Assembly (NCBI GenBank): GCA_047602295.1
Contig: JASGHP010000001.1
Coordinates: 1-64,000, forward strand
DNA from: JACMLD01 sp047602295
GTDB lineage: Bacteria; Bacteroidota; Bacteroidia; Chitinophagales; Chitinophagaceae
DNA length: 64,000 bases
Direction: 5' to 3'
The translations under genes were made by a program, and so were the position numbers. How positions within the stretch are numbered: the stretch's first letter is position 1; every line of letters begins with the position of its first letter. Shown piece after piece: positions 18,366 through 26,872 of this stretch. Below the pieces are notes generated by a model that was not told where the DNA came from, did not search any database, and worked only from the letters and a program-made list of their open reading frames with translations.

Positions 18366-18412
18366 CGACCCCGCAATGCTGACGGGGCAGGCGCAACGAT
18401 GATGCCACAGCG
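18366..18412. repeat. Palindromic REP-like intergenic element
   Basis: CCCCG (18369-18373) pairs with CGGGG (18383-18387), followed by GCGCAACGATG (18391-18401), a word that recurs inverted in the hairpin at 58237-58264. There is no T-run, so it is not a standard terminator. Confidence 0.45.
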
Positions 18413-18432
18413 ATATTGGTTGGGGCCAAAAA

Positions 18433-18467
18433 AACTGCGCACCTCCATTTCATAAAGATGCGCAGTT
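18433..18467 (-). terminator. Terminator of lysS
   Basis: A perfect 9-bp stem AACTGCGCA / TGCGCAGTT (18433-18441 with 18459-18467) around a 17-base loop. On the minus strand it ends in a run of seven T, 26 bases past the lysS stop. Confidence 0.8.
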
Positions 18468-18492
18468 GAAAAAAATTATAAAGGAAAATCTA

Positions 18493-20022
18493 TTACTCTC
18501 CTGCTTGTTTCTCTGGTCTCATTTGCGGAAACAGCAACACATCCTGTATGCTGGGCTGATTGGTCATAAACATGCAAAGCCTGTCTATGCCAATGCCAAT
18601 ACCGCTGGTGGGCGGCATACCGTATTCCAGTGCACGCAGAAAATCATGATCTATATACATGGCTTCATCATCGCCACGCTGCATCAATTGCGCCTGTTCT
18701 TCAAAACGTTCACGTTGCTCAATAGGATCGTTCAGCTCACTATAAGCATTAGCCGCTTCTTTGCCATTTATCATCAGCTCAAAACGTTCTACCAGACCTG
18801 CTTTGCTGCGGTGCTTTTTTGTAAGCGGACTCATTTCTACCGGGTAATCTATAATGAAAGTGGGCTGTATGTATTTGTGTTCGCTGGTGTTGCCAAATAT
18901 TTCGTCAATAAGTTTGCCTTTGCCAATATTGTTGGGCACGCCAATATTCAGTTGTTTGCACACTTCACGCAGACCAGCTTCATCTTTACCAGTAATGTCT
19001 ATACCGGTATTTTCTTTAATGGCATCTGCAATGGAAATGCGTTTAAAAGGTGCTTTGTAGCTAATGATGTTTTCACCCAGTTGCACATCTGTTGTTCCAT
19101 GCAATGCAATGGCAATACGCTCCATCAGTTGCTCGGTTATTTCCATCATCCAGAAATAATCTTTATAAGCAGTATACCATTCCAGCACAGTAAACTCAGG
19201 GTTGTGTGTGCGGTCCATGCCTTCATTGCGGAAGTTGCGGCTGAACTCATACACCCAATCAAACCCGCCAACAATTAGTCTTTTTAGATAAAGCTCATTG
19301 GCAATGCGCAAATAAAAAGGAACATCCAATGCGTTGTGGTGTGTAACAAAGGGGCGAGCTGCAGCACCACCTGGTATAGCCTGCAATACAGGTGTATCAA
19401 CTTCCAGCGCACCTTTCTCATTTAGAAATTCGCGAATGGTATTGATAAGCTTGGTACGTTTTACAAAAGTATCTTTAACCTCCGGGTTGATGGTAAGGTC
19501 TACATAACGCTGGCGGTATTTGAATTCAGGATCGGTTACTTCGTCAAAAGCTTCACCATCTTTTTCTTTAACAGTTGGTAAAGGTTTTAATGATTTTGTG
19601 AGAATGACAAACTCACGAACGTGTACAGAAGTTTCGCCGGTTTTGGTGGTAAAGACATAACCTTTGATGCCAATGATGTCGCCAATGTCTACCAGTTTTT
19701 TCCAAACGGTCTGGTAAAGAGTCTTGTCTTCGCCAGGGCAGATATCATCTTGTTTTATATAAAACTGAATTTTCCCGCTGGCGTCCTGCAATACGGCAAA
19801 GTTTGCTTTACCCATATCGCGCCTGCTCATGATACGGCCGGCCAGGCAAACATCTGCAAAGTCTGCTTTATTTTCTTCGCCTTTGTAATTGGCTTTAATG
19901 CTTGCTGCCTGTGCATTTACGGGGTACAATGCAGCCGGGTATGGATCAATACCCAGTTTTCTTAGTTCTTCCAGTTTTTCTCTGCGGATGATTTCCTGCT
20001 CTGACAAATGTTGTGTGCTCAT
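18493..20022 (-). CDS. lysS: Lysyl-tRNA synthetase, class II
   Basis: A 509-residue aminoacyl-tRNA synthetase that charges tRNA-Lys. The start is ATG 20022 (MSTQHLSEQEII); the open frame continues upstream but without family similarity. The N-terminal OB-fold anticodon-binding domain (about 60-170, with AGRIMSRRDMGKANF) is followed by the class II core: motif 2 at FRNEGMDRTHNPEFT, motif 3 at GIGIGIDRLCMF near the C-terminus. Length agrees with E. coli LysS. A likely promoter is at 20074-20103, and the gene has its own terminator. Confidence 0.97.
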   Translation of the reverse strand: MSTQHLSEQEIIRREKLEELRKLGIDPYPAALYPVNAQAASIKANYKGEENKADFADVCLAGRIMSRRDMGKANFAVLQDASGKIQFYIKQDDICPGEDKTLYQTVWKKLVDIGDIIGIKGYVFTTKTGETSVHVREFVILTKSLKPLPTVKEKDGEAFDEVTDPEFKYRQRYVDLTINPEVKDTFVKRTKLINTIREFLNEKGALEVDTPVLQAIPGGAAARPFVTHHNALDVPFYLRIANELYLKRLIVGGFDWVYEFSRNFRNEGMDRTHNPEFTVLEWYTAYKDYFWMMEITEQLMERIAIALHGTTDVQLGENIISYKAPFKRISIADAIKENTGIDITGKDEAGLREVCKQLNIGVPNNIGKGKLIDEIFGNTSEHKYIQPTFIIDYPVEMSPLTKKHRSKAGLVERFELMINGKEAANAYSELNDPIEQRERFEEQAQLMQRGDDEAMYIDHDFLRALEYGMPPTSGIGIGIDRLCMFMTNQPSIQDVLLFPQMRPEKQAGE

Positions 20023-20073
20023 GTGTATGCTTGTATTTGGCAAATAGCAAATTACCCTGCCATTTGCGGGCTG

Positions 20074-20103
20074 CAAAAATACAAGATTGCTGCGGGAAAT
20101 CAA
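20074..20103 (-). promoter_or_regulatory. Predicted lysS promoter (Bacteroidota type)
   Basis: On the minus strand a TTG core (20101-20103) lies 19 bases before TATTTTTG (20074-20081), which matches the -33 TTG / -7 TAnnTTTG pattern and lies about 50 bases upstream of the lysS ATG. Confidence 0.6.
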
Positions 20104-20126
20104 CCCAAAAACAAGTGTGAGGTACT

Positions 20127-20147
20127 TTGCGTCCCAATGGGACGCAA
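20127..20147. repeat. Perfect 9-bp palindrome without T-run
   Basis: TTGCGTCCC (20127-20135) pairs with GGGACGCAA (20139-20147) around a 3-base loop, upstream of lysS and downstream of the small membrane protein gene. Neither side has a T-run, so it looks more like a REP-type element or protein site than a terminator. Confidence 0.55.
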
Positions 20148-20243
20148 GACCAGGTGATTCTTAACTTGAGATGTTTACGCAAGAACGGTGCAAACTTAGC
20201 AATGATGCCAAAAATGCAAACTTATAAAGATGATTAATTAACA

Positions 20244-20702
20244 CTATCGTCCTAATGGAATGTGCAGAGCAAGTGCGGGATAATACTGGTTTGAAACGCT
20301 TGTTTTATACAGGAAGGAACTTCTTTCTGATTTTAAGGAAAGCGACATGGCTCTTTGTTTAGCACGATGCGCCCCTACAAAAAACGGGATAGAACCGCAC
20401 ATGGCGCCGGTGCCAAGTATTGTAGTAAAAACACCAACTATCATTTCTCCATTTCCATCTGATAAATAATCTCCATAACCACCATTGTTGATATAATTGT
20501 TGTGCCTGCGATTGCCATCTATAATCATATAAATACCTCCGCCAGCAACGGCCGCACCTGCACCAAGAAATATAAAACCGGCAGTTTGTTTTTGATGGCT
20601 TTTTCTCATCAGCTTTTCATAACGCGCATTAACACTGTTCTGCTGGCAAAATGAAGTAAGGGCTATTAAAAGGAGGCAGGATAGCACAACGATTTTTTTC
20701 AT
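20244..20702 (-). CDS. Small exported/membrane protein of unknown function
   Basis: A 152-residue protein I do not recognise. It has a clear signal peptide (about residues 1-20, LTSFCQQ), a charged segment (YEKLMRKSHQKQ), and two glycine/alanine-rich hydrophobic stretches (about 42-62, FLGAGAAVAGGGIYMI, and 85-110, VGVFTTILGTGAMCGSIPFFVGA) that could be membrane helices. A Gly/Asn/Tyr-rich loop (NNYINNGGYGDY) separates them. The layout suggests an integral or envelope-associated protein. There is no clear operon partner. Confidence 0.65.
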   Translation of the reverse strand: MKKIVVLSCLLLIALTSFCQQNSVNARYEKLMRKSHQKQTAGFIFLGAGAAVAGGGIYMIIDGNRRHNNYINNGGYGDYLSDGNGEMIVGVFTTILGTGAMCGSIPFFVGAHRAKQRAMSLSLKSERSSFLYKTSVSNQYYPALALHIPLGR

Positions 20703-20874
20703 AAACAGGGGTTTTAGTTGCTGTAAACGTTTTACAGTGATTTAAATTATTTAAAACTGTAACAAAATATTATAAATGATTGATTAAAAAGGGTTGCAGT
20801 TCTTTACAATTCGTTAATACTGGCGCAATACAGGGGTAATATGTGTTTTGCAAATTTGTAAAACGCATATCCAA

Positions 20875-21711
20875 ATGGAAAAACGATCCGTTGATGTAGT
20901 TGTTTTATCTGATCTGCACCTGGGCACTTACGGCAGCCGCGCAAAAGAAATTACCAGCTATTTGCGCAGTATTGCTCCGCAAATGCTCATCCTCAACGGC
21001 GACATAATTGACATCTGGCAATTCAGCAAGCATTATTTTCCTTCTGCACATTTTGGGGTCATCAAAGAAATATTGCAAATGATGAGCAATGGAACCCGTG
21101 TTATTTACATAACCGGAAACCACGATGAGACCCTGCGCCGTTATTCAGGAATAGACCTCGGCAATTTTCAACTGACAGATAAACTGGTGGTGGAGATAAA
21201 CAACAAAATGACCTGGATTTTTCATGGCGATGTGTTTGATAATACTACCAAAGGTGGCGCAAAAGTATTGGCTAAGCTGGGCAGCACAGGTTATAGCATG
21301 CTAATAATGTTGAACAGGTTTATCAATAGTTGCTTAAAATTTTTCGGACAAGAGCGCATTTCCCTCTCTAAAAAAGTGATGGAAGGCGTAAACAAAGCAG
21401 TGGCCAAAGTAAATGATTTGGAAACCATCGCCTCAGAATTGGCGATAGAGAAAAAATACGATTATGTTATCTGCGGGCATATTCATCAACCCGCTAAGAA
21501 AACCGTTACTACAGAAAAAGGAAGTGTTGTTTACCTGAACAGCGGAGATTGGATTGAACACCTAACAGCGCTTGAATATTTTAATAACGACTGGCATCTA
21601 CATACATACGATGCAACCCAAGCGGCTTTTGATAAGCCCGTTAACGATAAGCCGATAGTAAATGTGGTTTCTGAAGAAATACATTTTTATATCAATTCGC
21701 TGGCAGTATAA
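20875..21711 (+). CDS. UDP-2,3-diacylglucosamine diphosphatase-like metallophosphoesterase
   Basis: A 278-residue calcineurin-fold phosphoesterase of the LpxH-like group. All metal-site motifs are present: SDLHLG (D-x-H), NGDIIDIW (GDxxD), GNHDE, HGDVFD and CGHIHQP. LpxH removes UMP from UDP-diacylglucosamine in lipid A synthesis; longer relatives in Bacteroidota may act on other diphosphates. ATG 20875 is preferred over a TTG nine codons upstream. The glycosyltransferase gene follows after 38 bases on the same strand, and the pair is probably one operon acting on envelope glycolipids. Confidence 0.88.
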   Translation: MEKRSVDVVVLSDLHLGTYGSRAKEITSYLRSIAPQMLILNGDIIDIWQFSKHYFPSAHFGVIKEILQMMSNGTRVIYITGNHDETLRRYSGIDLGNFQLTDKLVVEINNKMTWIFHGDVFDNTTKGGAKVLAKLGSTGYSMLIMLNRFINSCLKFFGQERISLSKKVMEGVNKAVAKVNDLETIASELAIEKKYDYVICGHIHQPAKKTVTTEKGSVVYLNSGDWIEHLTALEYFNNDWHLHTYDATQAAFDKPVNDKPIVNVVSEEIHFYINSLAV

Positions 21712-21749
21712 AAAGAACTTTTGTTTACTAACGTTTTAAAAATTGTAAA

Positions 21750-22790
21750 ATGAAAATATTATATGCAGTGCAGGCAACAGGAAACGGGCATATTAGCAGG
21801 GCGGTAGAGCTATTGCCAAGCTTGCGTGTGTACGGACAGGTAGATATTTTCTTAAGTGGTGCCAATAGTCAATTGCAATCTGATTTGCCGGTGCGCTACC
21901 GCAGTAACGGCGTTAGCTTGTTTTACAATAACGGTGGGGGATTGAATTATCCAAAAACCATTAACAGCATACAACCGCTGCGTGTTTGGAAAGAAGTGAA
22001 GGAATTGCCTGTAGAGAATTATGATATTGTCATCAACGATTTTGAATGCATTACATCCCTTGCATGTGCGTACAAGGGAGTGCCGTCAGTAAATTTTGGT
22101 CACCAGGCATCTTTTCAATCGGCACTTACACCCAGGCCCGCAAAAAAAGAATGGATGGGCGAACTTATTCTGAAACATTATGGCAAGGCGTCCAGTTACA
22201 TGGGTCTGCATTTTGAAAAGTATGACGATTTTATTTTTACACCAGTCATTAAGAAAGATATTTTAAAAGCAAAGCCGGTTACTAAAAACCATATCACCGT
22301 TTATCTTTCTGCCTATAGCGATGCAACTGTACAACAATACCTCAGCAAAATAAACGGGTATCATTTTCATGTGTTTTCAAAACAGGTGAAACAGTCATGC
22401 ACAAACGGTAACATTACCTTTATACCAGTAAGCAACCAGGCATTTACCGAAAGCATGATAAGCAGTGCAGGCATTATTACCGGTGCTGGTTTTGAAACCC
22501 CCGCAGAAGCATTGCAGTTGCAGAAAAAAATTATGGCGATACCTATCCGTGGACAATATGAGCAATTGTGCAATGCCGCTGCATTGGAAAGACTGGGCGT
22601 AAAAGTGCTGAACAAAATGGACAGCAATTTTAGTACTGTGTTTGAAGAATGGATGAATAGCAACACGCAAAAAGAAATGTGTTACGGCAATGTTGCACCA
22701 GGGCTAGTGCGTAACCTGCTGGAAAACTATCCATACAAAGGTTCTGCCATTGCGCTGGACAATCCTTATCACGATCTTATTTTTAATTAA
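21750..22790 (+). CDS. Glycosyltransferase, GT-B fold (Glyco_trans_1_3-like)
   Basis: A 346-residue predicted glycosyltransferase. The N-terminus has the glycine-rich entry loop YAVQATGNGHISRA typical of MurG/MGT-like GT-B enzymes. The C-terminal half has the donor-site pattern ITGAGFETPAEALQLQKKIMAIP followed by QYEQLCNAAALERLGV. No signal peptide or membrane helix is seen, so it likely works on the cytoplasmic face. Donor and acceptor are unknown; coupling with an LpxH-like phosphatase suggests glycolipid synthesis. Its stop is only 11 bases from the convergent stop at 22802, with no terminator between. Confidence 0.85.
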   Translation: MKILYAVQATGNGHISRAVELLPSLRVYGQVDIFLSGANSQLQSDLPVRYRSNGVSLFYNNGGGLNYPKTINSIQPLRVWKEVKELPVENYDIVINDFECITSLACAYKGVPSVNFGHQASFQSALTPRPAKKEWMGELILKHYGKASSYMGLHFEKYDDFIFTPVIKKDILKAKPVTKNHITVYLSAYSDATVQQYLSKINGYHFHVFSKQVKQSCTNGNITFIPVSNQAFTESMISSAGIITGAGFETPAEALQLQKKIMAIPIRGQYEQLCNAAALERLGVKVLNKMDSNFSTVFEEWMNSNTQKEMCYGNVAPGLVRNLLENYPYKGSAIALDNPYHDLIFN

Positions 22791-22801
22791 TCAGCATCAT
22801 A

Positions 22802-23053
22802 TCAGCTACCGGTAAGCAATACCTGCCAGGCAGCGGATATATTTCCCTGTCCTAATAATTCCTTTGCATACAAGTGCAGTTCTTTTTCCATTTCTTCGGG
22901 GTTAATGGAATAATACTGGAAAATATTTTTAAGGCGGTCATCGTGGTAAGAAGGATCAATAAAAGGCAATGCATGAACGCTGGCCAATACTTCAATATCA
23001 GCAGCACTGAGTATTTTGCTTTGCAGAATATTTAAAGGTATAAAGTCTTTCAA
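22802..23053 (-). CDS. Small hypothetical protein coupled to FAA hydrolase gene
   Basis: An 83-residue hydrophilic protein with no signal peptide or membrane segment and no domain I recognise. It begins three bases after the FAA hydrolase stop, at a TTG codon (23053); no upstream ATG exists because of that stop, and the first internal Met is at about residue 55. Tight spacing argues for translational coupling. The predicted fold is mainly helical (PEEMEKELHLYAKELLGQ). Confidence 0.6.
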   Translation of the reverse strand: MKDFIPLNILQSKILSAADIEVLASVHALPFIDPSYHDDRLKNIFQYYSINPEEMEKELHLYAKELLGQGNISAAWQVLLTGS

Positions 23054-23056
23054 TAT

Positions 23057-24058
23057 TTATTTTTTTAAAGACATCAACGAATACTCCTCCTCTTCTTTCA
23101 CAATTGTATTGTTTAGTATACCCAGGCCCTCGACTTCCAGTTCAATGTTGTCATTTTCCTGCAGCCATTGTTCTGCATAATTTGCATCATTGCTTTTACC
23201 ATTCATATTTAGTTCAAGAAAACAACCGGTGCCAACAGTACCACTGCCAATAATATCTCCTGGATGAAGATCTGCGCCATAAGAAGCCCGCTCTATTAAT
23301 TCAGCAAAAGTCCAGTCCATAGCAGACAGGTTGCCTTCGCTTATTGGGTTACCATTTACCTGGCATTGCATTTTCAGGTTCCAGCTTTTACCCTGGTGAT
23401 TTTCTTTTGCGTTGGTTTCGTATGCTTCCAGTTCATCAAGGGTTACCAGCCAGGGACCGGTTGCCGTAGCAAAATCTTTTCCTTTGGCCGGACCCAGGTT
23501 AAACAGCATTTCTTCTTTTTGTAAACGCCTTGCACTAAAATCATTCAGTATCATTAATCCGCCAATATAACTATCTGCATCTGCTGCGCGAATATTACGC
23601 CCTTGTTTGCAAATGACAACAGCAACTTCCAGTTCAAAATCCAGTTGTTCAAAATGATCGGGCATGCAATTCACATCGCCCGGTCCTTGTATACTATGAT
23701 GATTGCCAAAATAAAAAACCGGGTATTGATCAAATGCAGGCATTACATCTCCGCCATTTTTTCGCGTTGCGCTTACATGTTGTCGAAAACTATACCCATC
23801 CCTGTACGAAGAAGGAAATGGAACGGGAGCTAACGATTGCACACTATCATAAGGAATTCCTTTCCTGGTTGAAATGCGGCCATCTTTTACCATAATTTCT
23901 CCCCCAAGCGCCATAGGAAGCGAGTCTTCCCAATAATTTAAAAAAACACTCATGGTATTGGGAAGGTCGGGGTGCAGTACTTCCATATCATACAAATAAC
24001 CATCAATATATGCGGCCAGTTGTTCGTGCTCATCTTTTAAGTAAGAAACCAGTTTCAT
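23057..24058 (-). CDS. Fumarylacetoacetate hydrolase family protein
   Basis: A 333-residue FAH-superfamily enzyme. The metal-binding carboxylates are visible: FELEVAVV (two Glu) and LNDFSARRLQ (Asp). The family cleaves C-C bonds in acylpyruvates or fumarylacetoacetate, the last step of tyrosine degradation, but also includes other hydrolases and decarboxylases. The length and the FEL-E and GDVNCMPDHFE context fit fumarylacetoacetase-like members of Bacteroidota. No other tyrosine-pathway gene is nearby, so the exact substrate stays open. A small uncharacterised gene is coupled downstream. Confidence 0.9.
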   Translation of the reverse strand: MKLVSYLKDEHEQLAAYIDGYLYDMEVLHPDLPNTMSVFLNYWEDSLPMALGGEIMVKDGRISTRKGIPYDSVQSLAPVPFPSSYRDGYSFRQHVSATRKNGGDVMPAFDQYPVFYFGNHHSIQGPGDVNCMPDHFEQLDFELEVAVVICKQGRNIRAADADSYIGGLMILNDFSARRLQKEEMLFNLGPAKGKDFATATGPWLVTLDELEAYETNAKENHQGKSWNLKMQCQVNGNPISEGNLSAMDWTFAELIERASYGADLHPGDIIGSGTVGTGCFLELNMNGKSNDANYAEQWLQENDNIELEVEGLGILNNTIVKEEEEYSLMSLKK

Positions 24059-24153
24059 GAAAAGCTTTTGTGCAATTTAGATTTTTTGATGGATTGCACT
24101 GGTTAAATGATGACGATAAATTGAAGTGTTTTAGTTATTAGTAACTTTCATCA

Positions 24154-25395
24154 ATGAGAAACTATACTTTCTTGCTTTTAACACTCATGGCTTGTGTTGC
24201 AAAAGGCCAACAGAAAACCGATAAATGGCTGGAACAACTGCTACGCAGCAATGCATCGCCGTTACTGACACATGTATTAGACCAGCCCGACACATTTCAG
24301 TACCAACTTATTTATACGCAGATAAACAGGGACAAAAACAATCAACCTGGTTTTAAAAACTTTTATTTGAATGTTGATAAAGACAAATACTTCAACCCCG
24401 CTTCCACAGTAAAACTACCTGTAGCACTTTGTGCATTGGAAAAGCTTCACCAACTGAATATAAATGGACTGGATGTAAATACTACGATGATTACGGACAG
24501 TAGCCATAGCGGACAGGTAAGATGGTATAAAGATAGTCTTGCTGCAAATGGTCTTCCTTCAATAGCACAATACATCAAAGAGATATTTCTTATCAGCGAC
24601 AATGATGCTTATAACCGTCTTTATGAATTTGTTGGCCAGCAGGCACTCAATGATTCATTATGGAAAAAAGGATTTACTAACACACGCATTACACGCCGCT
24701 TTATGCCAATGACGGAAGAAGAAAACCGTTATACCAATGCCATTCGTTTTGTAAAAGGCGATTCACTTATTTATAAACAGGCGCCAGCTTATAGCAATAT
24801 CGCTTTTGATTTTAGCAAGAAGCACTTGGTAGGCAATGCATATTTAAATCGTAATGATAGCCTCATTAATAAACCAATGGATTTTACAACACACAATATG
24901 TTTGCCCTGGGGGACCTCCAAAGGATGTTGCAAACTGCATTGTTTCCCCAATCTGTACCGGCCAAACAAAGGTTTGCATTAACGGATGCTGACTACCGGT
25001 TACTTCATCAATATATGTCTGAGTTGCCCTATGAAAGCAGTTATCCGCATTATGATACAACAGAATATTTTGCCAGCTATGCCAAGTTTTTTATGTACAA
25101 GGCAGATAAAGCTACCCCTCCTTCTTACATTAGAATCTTTAACAAGCCGGGGTGGACCTACGGTTTCCTGATTGATGCAGCTTACATAATAGATTTTAAA
25201 AACAATATTGAGTTTATGGTAAGTGCCTGCATTTATACCAATAGCGATGGAGTGCTGAATGATGACAAGTATGATTACGAAACAATCGGTTATCCTTTTT
25301 TTAAAGAGACGGGTAACATTTTATATCAGTACGAACTAAATAGAAAAAGAAAACACCAGCCAGATTTAAGCGCCTTTAAGTTTGACTATCATTAA
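24154..25395 (+). CDS. Exported class A beta-lactamase-like serine hydrolase
   Basis: A 413-residue exported protein with signal peptide (about 1-18, CVAKGQQ). It has the active-serine motif SxxK in NPASTVKLPVALCALEKL and SDN in FLISDNDAYNRLYEF, as in class A beta-lactamases and related transpeptidase-fold hydrolases. The third motif, normally KTG, reads KPG (FNKPGWTYGF). It is also over 100 residues longer than a true class A beta-lactamase, so antibiotic hydrolysis should not be assumed. The substrate is unknown. A TAACTTTC box at 24142-24149 with TTG 18 bases before it lies only 4 bases from the ATG. Confidence 0.85.
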   Translation: MRNYTFLLLTLMACVAKGQQKTDKWLEQLLRSNASPLLTHVLDQPDTFQYQLIYTQINRDKNNQPGFKNFYLNVDKDKYFNPASTVKLPVALCALEKLHQLNINGLDVNTTMITDSSHSGQVRWYKDSLAANGLPSIAQYIKEIFLISDNDAYNRLYEFVGQQALNDSLWKKGFTNTRITRRFMPMTEEENRYTNAIRFVKGDSLIYKQAPAYSNIAFDFSKKHLVGNAYLNRNDSLINKPMDFTTHNMFALGDLQRMLQTALFPQSVPAKQRFALTDADYRLLHQYMSELPYESSYPHYDTTEYFASYAKFFMYKADKATPPSYIRIFNKPGWTYGFLIDAAYIIDFKNNIEFMVSACIYTNSDGVLNDDKYDYETIGYPFFKETGNILYQYELNRKRKHQPDLSAFKFDYH

Positions 25396-25402
25396 TAGCA
25401 AA

Positions 25403-25423
25403 GCCCCGTGAAGAACACGGGGC
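25403..25423. terminator. Hairpin between convergent genes
   Basis: GCCCCGTG pairs with CACGGGGC (25403-25410 with 25416-25423), 5-base loop. The T-tracts are imperfect on both strands, but the position between convergent stops at 25395 and 25465 supports a terminator. Confidence 0.65.
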
Positions 25424-25464
25424 CATTCTGCTTTTCCAACAAAACATCAGAGAAAAAATATTGC

Positions 25465-25911
25465 TTATTGTTTTTTTGTTTTGCTATATACAGACCATGC
25501 ATATCCATCAGTAGATTGAAGGGTAATAACCTGGTCGGCATTGTTTAAGGTAACGAAATAACCGTGGCTATCTGATTTTGCTATTTCAAACAATTCTGTT
25601 ATCCAATAACCGTCATAATCTTTTTTAATAGAAGCCTGCAGGTTAATAGGCAATTGTGTAGAAAGCATATTGTGAATTACACCTACAAATTCTCCATCTG
25701 CATTATAATATGCTGTCATTACTTCTTCATTCATTTTGAAAGAAGCTTTATAGAAATTGCCAGATTTCTGCCAGTTTACTTCTTTAGCTTGGGTAAACTC
25801 CTGGTTAAAGGCTGTTTCTGCTTTGTAATTTACGTTTTCATTTTTGTCTGCGAAAGCACTGTTAGCGAGTAAAACTGCACCTAACACCATTGCTGTAATC
25901 AACTTTTTCAT
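25465..25911 (-). CDS. Small secreted PepSY-like protein (tandem paralogue 1)
   Basis: A 148-residue secreted protein with signal peptide (about 1-21, SAFADK). The mature part has a tandem beta-alpha pattern seen in PepSY-like/BLIP-like small periplasmic proteins of Bacteroidota: AETAFNQEFTQAKEVNW, YYNADGEFVGV, then a second unit ending YAWSVYSK. It is paralogous to the gene 73 bases upstream on the same strand (AFNxxFTQAKxVxW, ADGEFVG / EEGDFLG). No catalytic residues are visible. Likely periplasmic or extracellular; function unknown. Confidence 0.75.
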   Translation of the reverse strand: MKKLITAMVLGAVLLANSAFADKNENVNYKAETAFNQEFTQAKEVNWQKSGNFYKASFKMNEEVMTAYYNADGEFVGVIHNMLSTQLPINLQASIKKDYDGYWITELFEIAKSDSHGYFVTLNNADQVITLQSTDGYAWSVYSKTKKQ

Positions 25912-25984
25912 TGTAGTATTTTTTATTGTTTTGTTTTAATTTGTTTCTGTAATATCAGACGCAATTTTCGGTTGCGTGTTACAG

Positions 25985-26434
25985 TTATTTAAAGTTTTTT
26001 TTGTAAACTGAAATTTCACCGCTTCCATTGGCTTTTAAAACTTTTGCGCCTTTACTATTGGTAATAGTTATATAATATTCAAGGCCGTCTTTTTTAGAAA
26101 ATTCAAAAATGCTTACCAGATGAGCGTCTGCATATTGTTTGTCTAGCTCATTTATTACCAGTACTGGCAATTGCGCTTTGGTAAGTTGACGTGTAGTGCC
26201 AAGAAAATCTCCTTCTTCGTTAAAAAAGGCTTGCAATACTTCATTATTGAAAGTGAATTTTGCCTGGTAAAGGCCTTCGTTGTTCATAGAAACCCACTCA
26301 ACATTTTTTGCCTGTGTAAACTGGTTGTTAAAAGCTTCTTTTGTTTTAATGCCTGGTTCTTTTTCTGCAGCATAAGTAAAAGAAGAGGCCAGCAGTGCTG
26401 TAGCCATTGTAAGTGTAAGAACGATCTTTTTCAT
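25985..26434 (-). CDS. Small secreted PepSY-like protein (tandem paralogue 2)
   Basis: A 149-residue protein with signal peptide (about 1-22, SFTYAAEK) and the same domain plan as the downstream neighbour: KEAFNNQFTQAKNVEW, FFNEEGDFLGTTRQL, YITITNSKGAKVL. It is probably the first gene of a two-gene unit produced by tandem duplication. A TAGCTTTG box on the minus strand (26482-26489) about 45 bases upstream fits a -7 element, although no good -33 box is seen. Function unknown. Confidence 0.75.
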   Translation of the reverse strand: MKKIVLTLTMATALLASSFTYAAEKEPGIKTKEAFNNQFTQAKNVEWVSMNNEGLYQAKFTFNNEVLQAFFNEEGDFLGTTRQLTKAQLPVLVINELDKQYADAHLVSIFEFSKKDGLEYYITITNSKGAKVLKANGSGEISVYKKNFK

Positions 26435-26872
26435 AATTAAAATTTATAAGGTTTAATGATACATGGTGTTTGATTTCTTCGCAAAGCTATAACGCGATTA
26501 GACGATTACTAAGCACATTTCGGTGAAACGCTGTTTTTAGGTCATGAAGCGTACATTTTCCGGTTTTAATGTTGCAATCAATTATTCGCACATCTCTTTT
26601 AAAGAACTTGTATGTAAATAAGACGGCACAAAATTATTTATGTTACAATCCTGTGCAAGCGATACTTGACCGGTGGCAACCAACCTTAAAAATTGTTAAT
26701 AGAGATGATGAACGGTAAATGGATTTTGCAAGCTAATGAACGCCAAACGCCTTACGGACGCCACTTGCGCTGTTTTTCTTAAAAACAAGCCAAGGCAGGT
26801 TAAGCAAGCGTTAAATTAAAGCGGTGGTATAACTTAGCTATCTTTACTAACAGCGGCTAATAAAATTCCATC
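26435..26872. other. 438-bp divergent intergenic region
   Basis: The longest non-coding gap in the window, between the PepSY-like pair and a divergent hydrolase. It holds a plausible -7 box for the minus-strand pair at 26482-26489. Around 26840-26851 (TATCTTTA) there is a near-consensus box for the plus-strand gene. The middle (26520-26800) shows no coding frame. A non-coding RNA cannot be excluded. Confidence 0.5.

Noticed and set aside
24154..25395. Annotation as an antibiotic-resistance beta-lactamase
   Set aside because: KTG is missing and the length is wrong for class A; only the fold is supported.
26520..26800. Possible non-coding RNA in the longest intergenic gap
   Set aside because: No stable extended structure or known RNA motif could be recognised by eye, so no feature is called.
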